Source: Proteles cristata cristata (Eukaryota > Chordata > Mammalia > Carnivora > Hyaenidae). Taken from it: DNA of 64,000 nt. The translations under genes and the position numbers were made by a program. The stretch lies in the NCBI GenBank assembly GCA_017311185.1, contig JAESUZ010004520.1:682001-746000 (forward strand), read 5' to 3'. Under the pieces are notes generated by a model. The model saw only the letters and a list, made by a program, of their open reading frames with translations. It did not search any database and was not told the origin of the DNA. Positions 1-12,488 of this stretch are shown here, in pieces (positions within the stretch are counted from its first letter, which is position 1; each line of letters starts with the position of its first letter).

Positions 1-1937
1 TACTGTCGTGTGTGGGGTGGGAGGACTTAATCTGAAAGCCCAAGAAACAACCCTGAGTTTGAGTTGGAAACTAATTTGCAACTAAGTTGCTAATGTCCAG
101 GTCCTGGGTAGCAAAGTAAAGCATAAACTAAATTATTTCGGTTTCTTAGATAATTATATTTACTATCATGAGCCACATACATAATTGGGACCAATATAAT
201 GATTACTTGTGAAATTTTCAAATTTTGGATTTGGAAAGAACTCCAAACTTGCCCTAAGTGTTGCTGTCTAAAATAGCTTGGAGTGTAGATTATATAGAGA
301 TACTTCACTATTGCTAGTTCACTCTCCATCCCTTCAGGGCACATGTGAATTAACCAATAGGTGTGTTAAAACAGTTTCAAGTACTCTGGTAGCTCCGGAT
401 TCAACTCCCAGAGTCTTTATCTATATGGAAAATTCCTCCAGGGCCAGAGGACTTTGGTCAAATCATGTTTAGGACATCACAGCAATGGCAGGTATTTGCC
501 AGGTTTTTAATGCCCGAGCCAATTCTCAGCTAGTGAGGAACAGGGGTCAGTAGAAAAGTGAAAAATAAACAGCTATCTTTTTGCTTTATAGGAAAATGGT
601 GGGGCTTGTTTTACAAAGCTTTTCCAAGAGTTTCCATGGGGTTCTATCTTAGGGCCCCACAGTGACAGCTTGATTATTAATACATATTTTATTACCCTTC
701 CATATTCTCTTTCTCACTTTACTCCGTTAATGTGCCACTAAGGATAACCACCTAAATAAATTAAACACAAGTTCCCTGAAGGGACCATAAATGATATAAT
801 TCTTTTCCTGACAGAAGAACTAAGTGGATGCAGCATATTCCTCAACTTTTGGAAACACACGTCTGTGATCTAGAGGTGATCAATTTAATACTAGCGTATT
901 ACACCCTGGGCTTTTATCTCCATTTTCCAGTTCCAAGAATTTCAAGAAGGAAACTTAAATGACACAGTACAGCTCAGCTTACCAGTCTCTTTAGCATGAT
1001 AGTATGGGATATGTAGAGAGACAAGCACATATACTTTAATTAGATGAGCCCCTGGATGTCCTAAGTAGGTATGATGCTCTCTGCTGCATATGCAACAAGT
1101 TTTCACTGGAAAGAGCTGTTACATAGCTATTTCCTTCCACTAATTTATTATGAATTTTAAAAAATCAAGAGTAAGAGGGTGACAGGTCAGATTTCTTAAG
1201 TTTTTCCTCATTTCACTCTAGGAAGAATAAGGTGGTACAGAGTATGTAGAATCCTAGAATTGTTAGTCTGGTTGGGGTAGGGAGGTCATGAGAACCAAAA
1301 GTCTCTGCAGACACATCTAGCCAGGGGAAGGACTTTATGCCTTTTGAGAGCAAATGTGTCATTATGGAATGAAACTGTAAGTCCATATGGCAATCTGGTG
1401 AACAAGAGAACACAGAAGAGATTTCCAGGAGTTTTCCTCAGTGGAAAATAGTGGAAATAGTAGACAGTTTATTGAGAATTTATAGGAAGCTCTCTGTATT
1501 TTTTTTTTTTTCTGAAAACCCCTAGGCAGGACATTTTAAGAATAAAATCTGTAAAGGGCTACATAATAAAAATCAACTTTTGTTGATTTGTTCATGGAGT
1601 ATAAAAATCAACTTTTTTTTTTTTTTTGCCATTACATATAGATGTGTCCATTAACTCAGTTATTCTGGAGTCCCAGGATTTACTATGCTCACTTCCCATG
1701 AGTGTGTGTGTGTGCGGGGGCGGGGGAGGGGATGTGGACAGAGTGCCTGGACAGATGTGGTTATTTACAGAAATGACTCCAGGTGCGTTTTTATAATTTT
1801 ATTTGATTATCTTCTAATTGCCTTGCAGTGGTAACACATATATTATGGGTGATAAATAGATAAAAGTACTTTTGAAAATGTCTTAATCAGGTCTGCAATG
1901 ATTCTGCCAACACCTTCCTATTCTCTTTCCCATCATT
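1..1937. other. AT-rich single-copy-like DNA
   Basis: I recognise no gene or interspersed repeat here. The only structure is low complexity: a T-run near 1500-1512, a second T-run near 1612-1627, and a GT then G-rich tract near 1703-1730. The two T-runs each follow a copy of ATAAAAATCAACTTTT, a small local duplication. The short open frames carry no recognisable protein motif. Confidence 0.5.
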
Positions 1938-3985
1938 ATAGTAAAATATATAAAATATAAAAATTTCCACTTTTATCATTTTAAGTGTACAATTCAATGA
2001 CATTAGATTCACACTGTTGTGCAACTGTCATCAATATCCACTTTCTAGGTTTTAAAATTACCTCAAACAGAAATTCTCTACCCATTAGGTCAAAAACTCC
2101 CCATTCTCCTTTTTCTCTTTCCCCTAACCTATTTTCCTATTAACTCTATTACTTCAGATATTTCATATGTATGGTATCATACATTTATCCTTTTGTGACT
2201 GATTCATTTCAGTTAGCATAATGTTTTCAAAGTTAATCTATGTTATAGCTTGTATGAAAACTTCCTTTTTATAGCTGAATAATATTCCATAGTTTTATAT
2301 ATCACATTTTGTTTATTCACCTATTGATATATAATTCTGTTGCTTCCACCTTTTGTTGTGAAAAATGTTACAGTGAGCATAGGCATACACGTATCTTTTG
2401 GTACCTATTTTCAATTCATTTGGGTATATACCTAGGAGTAGAAAGCTGGGTCGTGGTAATTCTATATTTAACTTCTTGAGGGATTGCCAAACTGTTTTCC
2501 ACAGCAGCTCTACCATTTTGCATCTTCACCAGCAATGAATGAGCTTTCCAGTTTATCCACATCCTCACCAACACTTGCCATTATAGGCAGGAGTGCATTG
2601 TTGTAGCTCATTGTGGGTTTGATTGCATTTCCCTAATAATTAAGGATCTTTAACAGCTTTCATGTGTTTATTGGCTCTTTATATATTTTTTCTTACAGTG
2701 AATATTTACTCATGTCCTTTACCCATTCTTAATTGGGTTATCTGTGTTGTTGAGTCACAGTTTCTTATATATGCTAGATATTAAGCCCTATCCGATACAT
2801 GATTTGCAAGTATTTTCTCCTACTCTATGATTGCCTTTCACTTTCTATGCAATACCTCTTAATGCACAAAAGATTTTAATGTTGATGTTCAATTTTTTAT
2901 TGCTTTTGGTGAAGTATCTAATAATCTATTGTCAAGTTATAGGTTAACATGTATGTTTCTTCTAAGAGCTTTATCATTTTAGTTCTCATATTTGAGTTGT
3001 TGATCCATTTTGAGTTGTTTGTGGTGAGGAGCAGGATTCCAACTTTATGCTTTGTGCATAGAAATTCAGTTGCCGACAACCCTGTATTGAAGAGATATTT
3101 TTTCTCCATTCAGTAGATTAGGCACCACTGTCAAAAACATTGACCCTAAGTGTTTGAACTTATTTCTGGACTCTCAGATCTATTCCATTGGTCTATCCTT
3201 ATGCCAGTACCACACTACTTTGGCATTGTATTTTATAAAGTTAGAAAGTGTGAGTACTCCAACTTTGTTCTTTATCAGGACTGTCTGGTCCATTGGGGGC
3301 CCTTTGACTTCCATATGAATTTGTAGATTAGTCCCCCTTTCTGTGCGAAAAAGGCTGTTGGAACTTTGATAGAAATTACACTTAAACCATAGATTGCTTC
3401 AAGTAGCATTGGCATCTTAAAAATATTAAGTATTCCTGAACCTGAAAATAGAGTGTCTTTTCATTTCTTTAGGTCTTCTTTAATTTCTTTTAGCAATGTT
3501 TTTCAATTTCTGGTATATAAGTCTTTTACCTCTTTTGTTAAATTTAATCATAGGCATTTTATCCTTTAAATGTTATTATAAGTAAAATTGCTTTTTTAAT
3601 TTCCTTTTTTTTGATTGTTCATTACAAGTGTACAAAAACATAACTAATGTTTATGTGCTGATTTTTGTGCCCTGAAGCTTTGCTAATTTTTTTTCTTAGT
3701 TCTAGTAGCTTTTTGTGGATTCTTCAGAGTTATCTAAAGATAGAATCCTTTCATCAGGGAATGAAGACAGTTTTCTTTTTGTTTTTTATGTTGTTTTTTG
3801 GCTTGAGAATACAGATGCTTTTTACTTATTTTTTCTTGCCTAATTGCTCTGGTTAGAACTCTCAGTGCAGAGCTGAAGGACAGTGGTGAAAGTGGGCATC
3901 CTTGTCTTGTTCCTAATCTTAGTGAAACTTTTAGTTTTTCACTGTTGAATATGTAAGCTGTGGATTCCTATTAAATTGTTATGAA
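1938..3985 (-). mobile_element. Ancient L1 LINE, 3' UTR and ORF2 3' part, inverted
   Basis: The + strand reads as the reverse complement of an old mammalian L1. It begins with the 3' UTR (TTTTAAGTGTACAATTCAAT near 1980) and continues into the ORF2 end, with landmarks such as GAATAATATTCCATAG (about 2278), GGGTATATACCTAGGAGT (about 2421), TTTCCACAGCAGCTC (about 2497) and GTGGTGAAAGTGGGCATCC (about 3884). No long frame survives, which fits an old copy of about 2 kb that is 5'-truncated. The exact L1M subfamily cannot be set by eye. Confidence 0.85.
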
Positions 3986-4417
3986 GAATATTGTATTTAT
4001 TGATAAAACCTCATGATTTCATTTCAATCACTTAAGCCTTAATGCTGAAACATGTTGTTGGACATCATTAATATAACCTGTGGTTTTGTTCCTCATTTCT
4101 ATGAAAGTCTTATGGAAGAGATTAAATGTGTATGTGCAAAGATTCTTCAGTTGCCTGTCCAGATTCCAAAGATACTAAAGAGACAGTCCATATTATTTAA
4201 ACCTCTCCTTTGATCCCTCTGTAAAAAGATAAACAGGTTACAACTTTTGGATTTAATATCTTAGAAGACTTGTAATTATAGTATACTTAGCTAGGTATAT
4301 TTTAGATCTCTCTCCACATTCTTTTATCTCTCAAGAGTCCCTACTATATTCTGAACTGCCTCTTTCCCTAAATGAAGTTTACTTGTCTTGTATGTATGAA
4401 ATTGGTTCCTTCTTTAT
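3986..4417. other. Unassigned DNA between L1 and SINE
   Basis: No gene or clear repeat family was seen. The first part may be further decayed L1 sequence. Confidence 0.35.
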
Positions 4418-4427
4418 TTGTATTTTA

Positions 4428-4664
4428 TTTCATTTTATTTTTTATTTTTTTAAAATGTTTTTATTTATTTCTAGGAGAGAGAGAGAGAGACAGCGTGAGC
4501 AGGGGAGGGTCAGAGAGAGAGGGAGACACAGAATCTGAAATAAGCTCCAGGCTCTGAGTTGGCAGTCAGCACAGAGCCCGACTCAGGGCTCGAACCCACG
4601 AACCGTGAACTTATGACCTAAGCGAAAGTCAGACGCTTAACCGACTAAGCCACCCAGGCGCCCC
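4428..4664 (-). mobile_element. Feline CAN-SINE (young subgroup), inverted
   Basis: This is a full-length tRNA-derived SINE in reverse orientation: T-rich tail, GA-rich body, then the complement of the tRNA-like head ending CCCAGGCGCCCC. It is flanked by a perfect 10-bp target duplication TTGTATTTTA at 4418-4427 and 4665-4674. It carries the young-subgroup marks TTTCTAGGAGAG, GGCAGTCAGCACAG and AGCGAAAGTC. It has no coding capacity; the ancestor was transcribed by RNA polymerase III and mobilised by L1. Confidence 0.93.
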
Positions 4665-4674
4665 TTGTATTTTA

Positions 4675-4984
4675 AAACTGTATATCTTAACTTCTAGCTT
4701 GATGTTTGTCATATTTACTTGTGCTTCTTTGTCTCTACCACTACATCACCTCCTTAAGGGTGAGATGGTGGGAAAGTTTTGATTTTTTATCCATCATCCA
4801 TGTGCTTGCCTGGTAATGTACCTGTTCTCTCAATTCAGTTTTTCCATGTCCATGAAATTAATTCCCAATCCCCATCAGCATAATTTAGCTCTTGAATCAA
4901 GTTATTGAGGAATTAGCATATGTCCCAACCTTGAGCATATTACTATATCACATTACTTAACCAATTTGACTGTAGAAGGGAATG
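4675..4984. other. Unassigned AT-rich DNA
   Basis: No gene or known repeat was seen between the SINE and the MER1-like relic. Confidence 0.35.
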
Positions 4985-5170
4985 GTCAGAAAACCTTTCC
5001 TGAAAAGGACCACATAAATATTTTAGGCTTTGCAGACTGAAAAGACTATTGCATATCCTTCTTGCTTTTATTTATAATCATTTAAAAATGTAAAGATCAT
5101 TCGAAATTTCCCTGTAGAAAAACAGATAACTTGCTGGATTTTATCCAAGGATTTGGTTTAGTGATCCCTG
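4985..5170. mobile_element. hAT DNA transposon relic, MER1-like
   Basis: One end resembles the MER1/Charlie group (AATATTTTAGGCTTTGCAGAC, read in two parts near 5018-5038). The other end has CATTTAAAAATGTAAAGATC followed by GCTGGATTTTATCC and GTGATCCCTG. The centre is deleted and both terminal inverted repeats are decayed. It is non-coding, and the subfamily is uncertain. Confidence 0.6.
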
Positions 5171-6666
5171 TAAAGAAATATGACCCACACTTTGTGGGCA
5201 GAGTCTCGACTTTTACTAACAGTGCTGCATTAAAAAACTTTTCTTCTTCTGCCAGGAAAAGGGAATGTTTACCCCCTAAAGCTCCTGGAATTTGTCTTGA
5301 AATTATGAAGGATTAAAACTATGAATATATTTAATACAAAGATTTCAAAGAAGAGAAGTAAAGTTGGTCTATATTAAACTGTAGAATCAACTCTCTTCAT
5401 CAGTTGCTTCTACATACAAACTTTACAATTTAAATGAGACAATAATTGCCACTTACTTTTTTAGATTTATACTTCACTTAGTTTTGTTTTCTATCAAAAT
5501 TCTTTAACTAATAGAGGTGTTAATTGCTATGATCCTAACATATAGGACAGGAAACATTCAATGAATGTTTATATTTGTGGGAAAGATGCCTACTTATTCA
5601 GTAGTTCCTTTGGCAATGAATGCTGTAAGCCTTTTAGATAGGTGTTTTAGGGGTTGTGGTCAACAGATTTTGCTCAATAGCTTTGAAACTGTAGTTGAAG
5701 CAAAACCACATGCTGTGACAAGAGAGTTGAAGGTACAAGTAAACGAAGTCAAGATCTACATTCAAATGGTAATGGAAACATATTCAAATGTCAAGTCCAC
5801 AGAGACCAAAGCATGATCAAAATCAGATTCAGATTATTTTCTGTAAGAATGGGGAATATGAGAATAAGACAGTCATAAAATAGGGACATTTCAGCAACAA
5901 ATATTTTCCTCTAGTTTGAGACATTTCTCTAAACCTTTTTCGTATAAGCCCATGGAGGAGATGGTTTTAAAGTTTTTGAAGAATTACTTATCTTCTATTT
6001 TTAACTCTTTCTTTCTATTACTCTGGGTGCTTGCATTTATTTTCCAGACAGAGTTATGTCAAGTAATTTTAGCCCTTCTATGTATTGATTTTGGATACAA
6101 ACTCATCCCCAAAATACTCTTCACTTTAGATTTATTTTGAAGGATGTATGTCGCTTTAAAAGATGGTTGTTTGTTTTATATATGTGGTTTTATAAATGTG
6201 TAGTCCAAAGGCTCAGATATAAGCATAATATTTCAGGTTATTTGAGAAAAAGAATAAATATTGGATTGTCCTCCTGCCCTTCAATCTTAACAAAACTTTT
6301 TCCTAATCCTGAAAAAAATGTTAAGATTCATTGCATATAGAATCAGAAAATTCCACACTGTAACCCAAAAAGGGGAGAACAAACTTTCTTCGGTGTTAGC
6401 AGAAATACTGTAAGTAACAAAAGAAAGAATAAGACAATAGAAAAATTTACACTCTTTGCATACTTGAAATAGGGGAGAGGAATTCCTTCCTTTGAAGGAA
6501 GAATTAGAACTTTACTTCAAGGAGCATTTCACAGCTAGGAGTAGCTCACACTATTTTTGAGAACTTTACATTTAATATAATATTTAAAGAATATATTTTT
6601 AAAATAACATTTGGAATTTCTTCTTAACTGAACAGTTTCAAACTTCACCTTATAAAATAAAAAAAT
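5171..6666. other. Unassigned AT-rich DNA
   Basis: I see no gene, RNA or recognisable repeat. The open frames near 5565-5816, 5916-6140 and 6137-6340 are short, lack domain-like motifs and are low in GC, so I treat them as chance. Confidence 0.45.
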
Positions 6667-6892
6667 GAGGTGCCTGGGTGGCTCAGTTGGTTAAGTGTCC
6701 AACTCCAGCTCAGGTCATGATCTTGTGGTTTGTGAGTTTGAGCCCTGTGTCAGGCTCTGTGCTGACAGCTCAGAGCCTGAAACCTGTTTTGGATTCTGTG
6801 TTTCCCTCTTTCTCAGCCCTTCTCTTGCTCTCACTCTTTCTCTCTCTCAAAAACAAACATTAAAAAATAAAGAAAATTTAAAAAATAAAAAC
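6667..6892 (+). mobile_element. CAN-SINE, forward
   Basis: The tRNA-like head (GGTGCCTGGGTGGCTCAGTT) is followed by the B-box region GAGTTTGAGCCC, the core GCTGACAGCTCAGAGCCTG, a CT-rich body and an A-rich tail. Many C-to-T differences from the youngest copies indicate an older insertion. Target duplication is obscured by A-rich flanks. Confidence 0.9.
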
Positions 6893-6942
6893 AAAGTATC
6901 AAACACGATATTTTATTGTGATAGAGCCCTTTCCTAAGTAAT

Positions 6943-7258
6943 GTGGCGTTCCTAAGTGGTGGCGTCGTCCTCAGAATGAAGGAAGGCTGGGTGGCCCAGT
7001 TAACTCCCATACATGTGTGTGCAGCTCTGATACAACTCTGTAACTTGGTTTGTGTCTAATCAGACTATATTGTGTCACCATATATGGTAGACAAAGAAGT
7101 AGAACTTACATAAAAGGCCACACCCCGACTATGCTTGGGGCTCAGCCTTTTTGAGGTTTTAGCCCACTGAGCCCATGTCAGCACAAATATAGCTGCTTCC
7201 TTGAAAGAAGAGCTTTGGTGTCCCATCTCTCTGTGTGAGAATCTGCTATATTATATCA
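6943..7258 (+). repeat. Probable solo LTR of an endogenous retrovirus
   Basis: The segment starts TGTGGCG and contains a TATA-like box within ACATAAAAGGCC near 7108, followed by GGGGCTCAGCCTTTTTGAGG, a degraded polyadenylation-like AATATA, and a U5-like GGTGTCCCATCTCT. This order is typical of gammaretrovirus-like (class I) LTRs. No internal gag, pol or env sequence adjoins it. Borders and family are uncertain, and no target duplication was confirmed. Confidence 0.45.
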
Positions 7259-7489
7259 TAATAAAGCATTATGTTAAAAATAAGATCAATTCTCTCTTCT
7301 GCATAAGCAAATGAAAATTTAGATATGTACTCTAATACCATTATTTCAAATGCAGTTGAAAATGAGTACAGATTATTAAACTGGATTTTCTAAAGCAGGT
7401 ATATTGAAGTACATTGCCAAGCTTTTAACACAAATGAACAATCCTATAGATACTAGAAGGATTAATTGCCCAAAGCTGTCTTTATAACC

Positions 7490-7545
7490 TTGAATGTAGC
7501 AAGCATGGTAGTCTACACATGATAGGTGCTCAATGACTATGGGGC
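7490..7545 (+). repeat. Possible L2 3'-end fragment
   Basis: The motif GATAGGTGCTCAATGA resembles the conserved L2 3' terminus that normally precedes ATAAATG. The fragment is short and diverged, so this is only a weak call. Confidence 0.3.
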
Positions 7546-7731
7546 GGTTTTTTATTGTAATTAAATTTAAGAAACTTCAGTAATTGAAAGTGTGAATATT
7601 GAAAGTCTCTCTGAAACATTTGCAGCAAAATTTTTATCATATACAATACTCTAGCATCAACATACATTTTATATGCTGTAAAATTGAGAATTTATTTTGC
7701 TAAAATACTTAAATGGCACTCATATGAGAAA

Positions 7732-7945
7732 GGGGCACCTGAGTGGTTCAGTCACTTAAACATCTGACTCTTGATTTCAGCTCAGGTCATGATCTCATGT
7801 GGTTCCTGAGATAGAGCCCTGTGTTGGGCACTGCACTGACACTATGGACCCTGCTTGGGATTCTCTCCCTCTCTCTCTGTCCCTACCCCTCTTGTGCTCT
7901 CTCTCTCTTTCTCAAAATATATAAATAAGCATTTAAAAAATATAT
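7732..7945 (+). mobile_element. Older CAN-SINE, forward
   Basis: Degraded head GGGCACCTGAGTGGTTCAGT, then CTCAGGTCATGATCTCA, a CT-rich body with CTCTCTCTCTTTCTCAAA, and an AT-rich tail. It lacks the CAGCTCAGAGCC core of younger copies, matching an older CAN-SINE subfamily. Confidence 0.88.
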
Positions 7946-9342
7946 AGTGAAAAAGAGAAATAGGGTTTATGGAGAAAAAAGAAAAACTTATTTAGAGCTA
8001 TCAAGTTTGCTATGAAATTTTTATTGGTAGAAAGATTGGAGCTTTAGAATTTTTCATCAATTTTGACCAACATGCTTGTGGATTATAGCATTCTGATACT
8101 GCATATGTTGTTAAGGGACATTGGGAATGGATTTCATTTTACTATGCCAGTTATCAGTACAGCCTTGTCATTTTCATCTGTTACACATTTTCTTTGCCGG
8201 TCTTCAAAATCTCACTTTAGTATTATCTCCTTGGCCTGTTGACATAGGCCACTGGTCCTGCAGAAAACATGCTATCAATCTAAACACAATAGCAAAGAAC
8301 AGATTACAAAAGAGAAAGATAGTTGTCATAGCCACTTTCCTGAATTTCATTCCCATAGGCTCTGGGCTCAAAAGATTCCCCTGGCCCCTCAGCCAAACCC
8401 ATGTTGTAGAGTAATACCATATCAGTGTCATAATCTAATCTCTGGATGAAAATATTTCCTCTTTGGAGACTTGATATATTCTGACTTTATTTCTAATCTC
8501 TTTCTCCTGCTTGTCCTTTATCACTGAAGGAAGAGCTTGTCAAACTCATTAATTCTTTTCCATTTGAGTGAAATAATGTTATCACTGGGAATGCTTGTGC
8601 AATGTAAATGTTGACTTGTTCCTTTTCGGAGATAGGACACATGATGTCATTAAAAGCTTTAAATATTTTCTTATAAATGCTTTTCTTACATCCTTGTGCA
8701 TAAATTACACCGACTACTAAAAGCAGAATTTAATCACAAATGGGTGGAACTTCCTATTGTGTTCAACTAAACTTGCTGTAAAGGTTTATTGTTATTTCAA
8801 ATATAATTTAGTTTTATATTCTAATTGGCTTAATATAAATGAATACTTTATATTAATATTGCTTGAAAAAATGTGATTATAAAACATTTCATTTCTCTTC
8901 ACTTCCATTCTCTCCCCCTCCCCATTTACTGTGTTGTTGAGTTTACACCTGCTTTCCTCTAGTGAAAAATTAAAAATGTCTTCCTTATATTCATCTCAAA
9001 CCCAATTGTCATTCTTATCTGCCATTTTTTGAATGAATATAAAAGTAAAATGCCTGGTAATGCTATAAGGCATTGACATACTTGTTTTCATCTTACTGTT
9101 TTTCTTCGGTTCCAGATTCCTATACAATTGTTTATCTGCATTAGACTCTTCACAGTGTGGGAAACTTTCAGACTCTATTCAGTAGCTAATAGGATTTGTC
9201 ATTCTGTTTGAATTTAGTTCAGAATGTTCTGACATTGGACCTTGGTCTCATGAATAAACTGCGAAAAAACCTGATAAAGCAAATTGATGGCATATTGTAT
9301 ATTCCTTTCCTTTTATTTCATGAGTATTTTCATTTTCAGTTT
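7946..9342. other. Unassigned DNA
   Basis: No gene or repeat was recognised. A 97-codon open frame on + at 8121-8414 overlaps a 75-codon frame on - and shows no domain, signal peptide or start context that would support a gene. Confidence 0.4.
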
Positions 9343-9357
9343 TCAGTTACGGTTTGT

Positions 9358-9405
9358 TTTTGTTTTTGTTTTTTTTTTTTTAGTTTTCATATTTTTATTT
9401 ATTTC

Positions 9406-9443
<38 letters not shown>

Positions 9444-9614
9444 CGTGAGTAGGGGAGGGTCAGAGAGAGAGGGAGACACAGACTCCTAAATAGGCTCCAG
9501 GCTCCGAGCTGGCAGTCAGCACAGAGCCCGACGCGGGGCTCGAACCCAGGAACCGCGAGATCATGACCTAAGCGAAAGTCGGACGTTTAACCGACTAAGC
9601 CACCCAGACGCCCC
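9358..9614 (-). mobile_element. Feline CAN-SINE (young subgroup), inverted
   Basis: Complete inverted copy with a long T-tail, a pure GA microsatellite (about 9409-9440) and the head complement ending CCCAGACGCCCC. The target duplication starts TCAGTTA (9343 and 9615) and continues imperfectly. Young marks TTTCTAGGAGAG, GGCAGTCAGCACAG and AGCGAAAGTC are present. Confidence 0.92.
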
Positions 9615-9629
9615 TCAGTTATGTTGTTT

Positions 9630-10396
9630 GATATGCTAGTGGTTTCTAAATGAAAGTTCCCCATCTGTGTCCCCTACTCAAACAGTACACCCTACGTGGA
9701 TATTTGGCTCCAGCCACAGTTTATTATATTAGCCCTGGCTTCTTGCTATAGAGATAGCAGACATATAGGTGGGAAAATGAACTGCTACTGCTTGGAGCAA
9801 CAAAACAAAACAGAACACACGTGGCTTTGATCAATTCATATCTCTCTGAAATCTGAATTGGAAAACAGTAGAAAATAAGGCAACTAGAAATGGTATCTAT
9901 ACATGAAAAGAATCTTTAAAAAGATTGGGCAAAAGAAGGGGAAACAGAAAAAGAAAAGTGTGGAGTAAGAATAACAGATGACACCTGGATACTCGGCTTC
10001 AGAAACCAGAGCAAAGGCCTCAGATGGAAGTGTGTCCCCAGGGATCACCTATTTCCTGTCAGTTTCCCAAGCTCAAAGAGATCCGGTGGTAATACAATAT
10101 TACTAGTGAGGGATGACCCAGAAATGACACTAGATGGGACAAAATATATTCATAAAGGAAATGCAATGTTAGCATCAGTATCAGCCGTGGTCCAGCATAG
10201 GTATCAGCTTGTAAAGTATGAACAGTAAAATTCCAGAGAGGGCTGTTTAACTCTGAGTGTCTGATATGTACTTTCTTTGCTTCATTAGTTGAATCCTAGT
10301 TTCTTGAACTCTAAATACCCTAATTTAAAAATAAACAACATGCAAACTTTTTCAGGAAACAACATATTAAAATGATTATAGAAGTGTTGAAAGTAT
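9630..10396. other. Unassigned DNA
   Basis: No gene or repeat family was recognised in this stretch. Confidence 0.4.
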
Positions 10397-10397
10397 G

Positions 10398-10552
10398 GTT
10401 AGACTGCATCAGAATCATGTGGCAAGTTTATTAAAAATTAAGATTCTGGGGGCTCTCTCAAACCTAAGAAACCTAAGGACTTAGAACCTCCAGAGGAATG
10501 GCTCAAGAATCTGTTTTTAACAGTTTATCCAAGGTGATTCTTTGTATGTATG
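10398..10552 (+). mobile_element. MER5A-like hAT relic
   Basis: The segment follows the MER5A layout: GACTGCATCAGAATCATGTG, then a TTATTAAAAATTAAGATTCTG part, AAGAATCTGTTTTTAACA and AGGTGATTCTTTG. This is a short non-autonomous DNA transposon remnant with decayed ends. Confidence 0.6.
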
Positions 10553-10564
10553 GATGTGTTTTTG

Positions 10565-10880
10565 TGTATTGAAACAACTACCATTTATTATTTTACAAGT
10601 TCTGTAGGTTAGAAGCCTGGGCACAGATACACTGAGTTCTCAGGTTCTCTCATAAGACCGCAGTCAAGGTGTTAGGGGGGCTGCATTCGCATATGGAGTT
10701 TCACACTCAGGTTGTTGGCAGAATTCAGCTCCTTGTAGTTGTGACCGCCATTTTCTTGATGGCTATTAGCAGAGGTCTCTGTCAGCTCCTAAAAACTGCT
10801 CTCAACTCCTAGCTACACGATCCACTCCCTAAGTTAAAAACATGGCCATGTGTGTTCAACCAGACCAAAAGCAGCACGTC
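10565..10880 (-). repeat. Ancient LTR-like repeat, possibly MaLR
   Basis: Features shared with MaLR-type LTRs read in reverse: TTACAAGTTCTGTAGGTTAG, AGTCAAGGTGTTAGGGGGGC and a GGCAGAATTCAGCTCC segment. The match is from memory of consensus structure, so the family is not firm. Confidence 0.4.
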
Positions 10881-10944
10881 TGTCTGTTGCTTCGTGTCTC
10901 TTTTCAGAGCTTAGGTTAGGTCCATCCAAGATAATCTTCCTTTT

Positions 10945-11070
10945 GGGGTTCCTGGGTGGCTCAGTAAGTTAAATGTCTGACATCTGCTCAGGTCATGATT
11001 TCGCAGTTCATGAGCTTGAGCCCTGCATTGGGCTCTGGACTGATAGCTCAGAGCCTGGAGCCTGCTCTAA
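10945..11070 (+). mobile_element. CAN-SINE, forward, 3' part missing
   Basis: The tRNA-like head (GGGGTTCCTGGGTGGCTCAG) and core (AGCTCAGAGCCTGGAGCC) are present. The copy stops at CCTGCTCT, with no CT-rich body or A tail, so a later deletion probably removed the 3' half. Confidence 0.85.
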
Positions 11071-11495
11071 GCCTGACCTCAATGATTGCAAGTATTAGAA
11101 AAGTTGGGATATGAGGTCTTCACTAGTGGGCTGCACAGCAAGAAGTTGGAAGACTCAGAGATGTGGAAATACTGGAATATATCCATTGGAACTTACTTAC
11201 ATGCCTTCTAACCAAAGTACCCTCTTCCATTAGAGATAGGTCAGAGTAAACTCCTTTCACCAAGCTTTAGAAATATAAAAGTGAAGACAGCACCATCATC
11301 CTAGAAACTGTTTCTGGTGGCATTCTTCTTGGCAAGAAACAGTAGTGAGAGAGCCTATAATTTCTTCCTACTGAAATAGGGGAACACAATTAATGTTATC
11401 CCAGAAGAGTAGAAGCCAAGTGGTGGCTATTTACTATCAAAGGCAAAGCAATTATACTTATCAACAAATGGGTCACTAACCAGTGCTTTGACCTA
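11071..11495. other. Unassigned DNA
   Basis: No gene or clear repeat was recognised. Confidence 0.35.
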
Positions 11496-11734
11496 AAGTG
11501 GTAGTTCTCACTTGGAGATTTTTTGCCTTTAGGGAACATTTGGCAAAGTCTGGAGACATTTTTGTTTTTGTTATCACAACTGGTGTGTGTGGGCAAGGGG
11601 TGATGGATGCTACTTTCATTTGCTAAATACAAGCCAGTGATGTTGCTGAATATCTTACAATGCACAGGAGAGCCCATCTAAACAAAAGGTTATCTGATCC
11701 TGTATGCCATTAGTGCTGAGGTTGAGAAACTCTG
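11496..11734. mobile_element. hAT non-autonomous DNA transposon relic
   Basis: The ends are roughly inverted copies (GTGGTAGTTCTCA near 11498 and GGTTGAGAAACTC near 11720). Internal landmarks ACATTTGGCAAAGTCTGGAG, ATCACAACTGGTG and ACAATGCACAGGAGAGCCC match a common mammalian hAT-type element. The subfamily name is not certain. Confidence 0.65.
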
Positions 11735-12479
11735 ACCTGAAAAGATCTATAACTATGACTATTTGATCAAAGGGTACACAGGAAGAAAATGGGCAAACTG
11801 CTGAAGTGTAATTTAACACACATTGGCAGAAAACTTTAGATATGATGGGTGGATACCTAACTCAGTTGTCAGATTGGTGATTCATGTACAGATCCAAATA
11901 CAAGGGAGGCTTGTGTTTTCAGGAAAGAATTTTGAATGCAAATAGAGTCATATCCTGACTTTCTCCCCCAACCTCCCGCCAAAAGGCATAGGACTCTTAT
12001 TACAGTAAGGTAAATACCCAGAAATTTGTGCAGGTATTAAATACTGCCTCTGTGTTAATGGTAACCCTTGGAGAATATCCACTAATCAGAATAAGGGCTT
12101 ATAGAAGTCAGGGGAGATAAATATAGCCTTGACCTCAATGTGCCTCATATTGGATTCAGTGGGACCATACATCCCTTCAATGTTTGTGTGTGTGTTTGTG
12201 TATGTGTGTTCCTTTTTACTCCCAGGATACGGAGTGCAAAGAGATAAGTTAGGTAACTAAGAGAATGTCTACGTTGATTCCCTGATCCGTTAAGTGAGGG
12301 CTATTAAGAATGAAGGAAGCATCTGGACCTTCCTTCCTATCCCTCCTTGCTCAAATAATAAAGTGAAATATATGCAGAATGCCAGAGTACAAGGTGGAAG
12401 AGGAAACTATATCAGCCATGGCTTTTGTCTCTGTACTCCCAGATAAACACTGTTGCATCCTTGTTGTTCATGCAGCAGA
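11735..12479. other. Unassigned DNA
   Basis: A short imperfect TG run lies near 12183-12210. I see no gene or assignable repeat. Confidence 0.35.
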
Positions 12480-12488
12480 CCATTTACC

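Noticed and set aside
8121..8431. 97- and 75-codon overlapping frames on opposite strands
   Set aside because: No motif, no supporting start context, and mirror-image overlap suggests chance openness.
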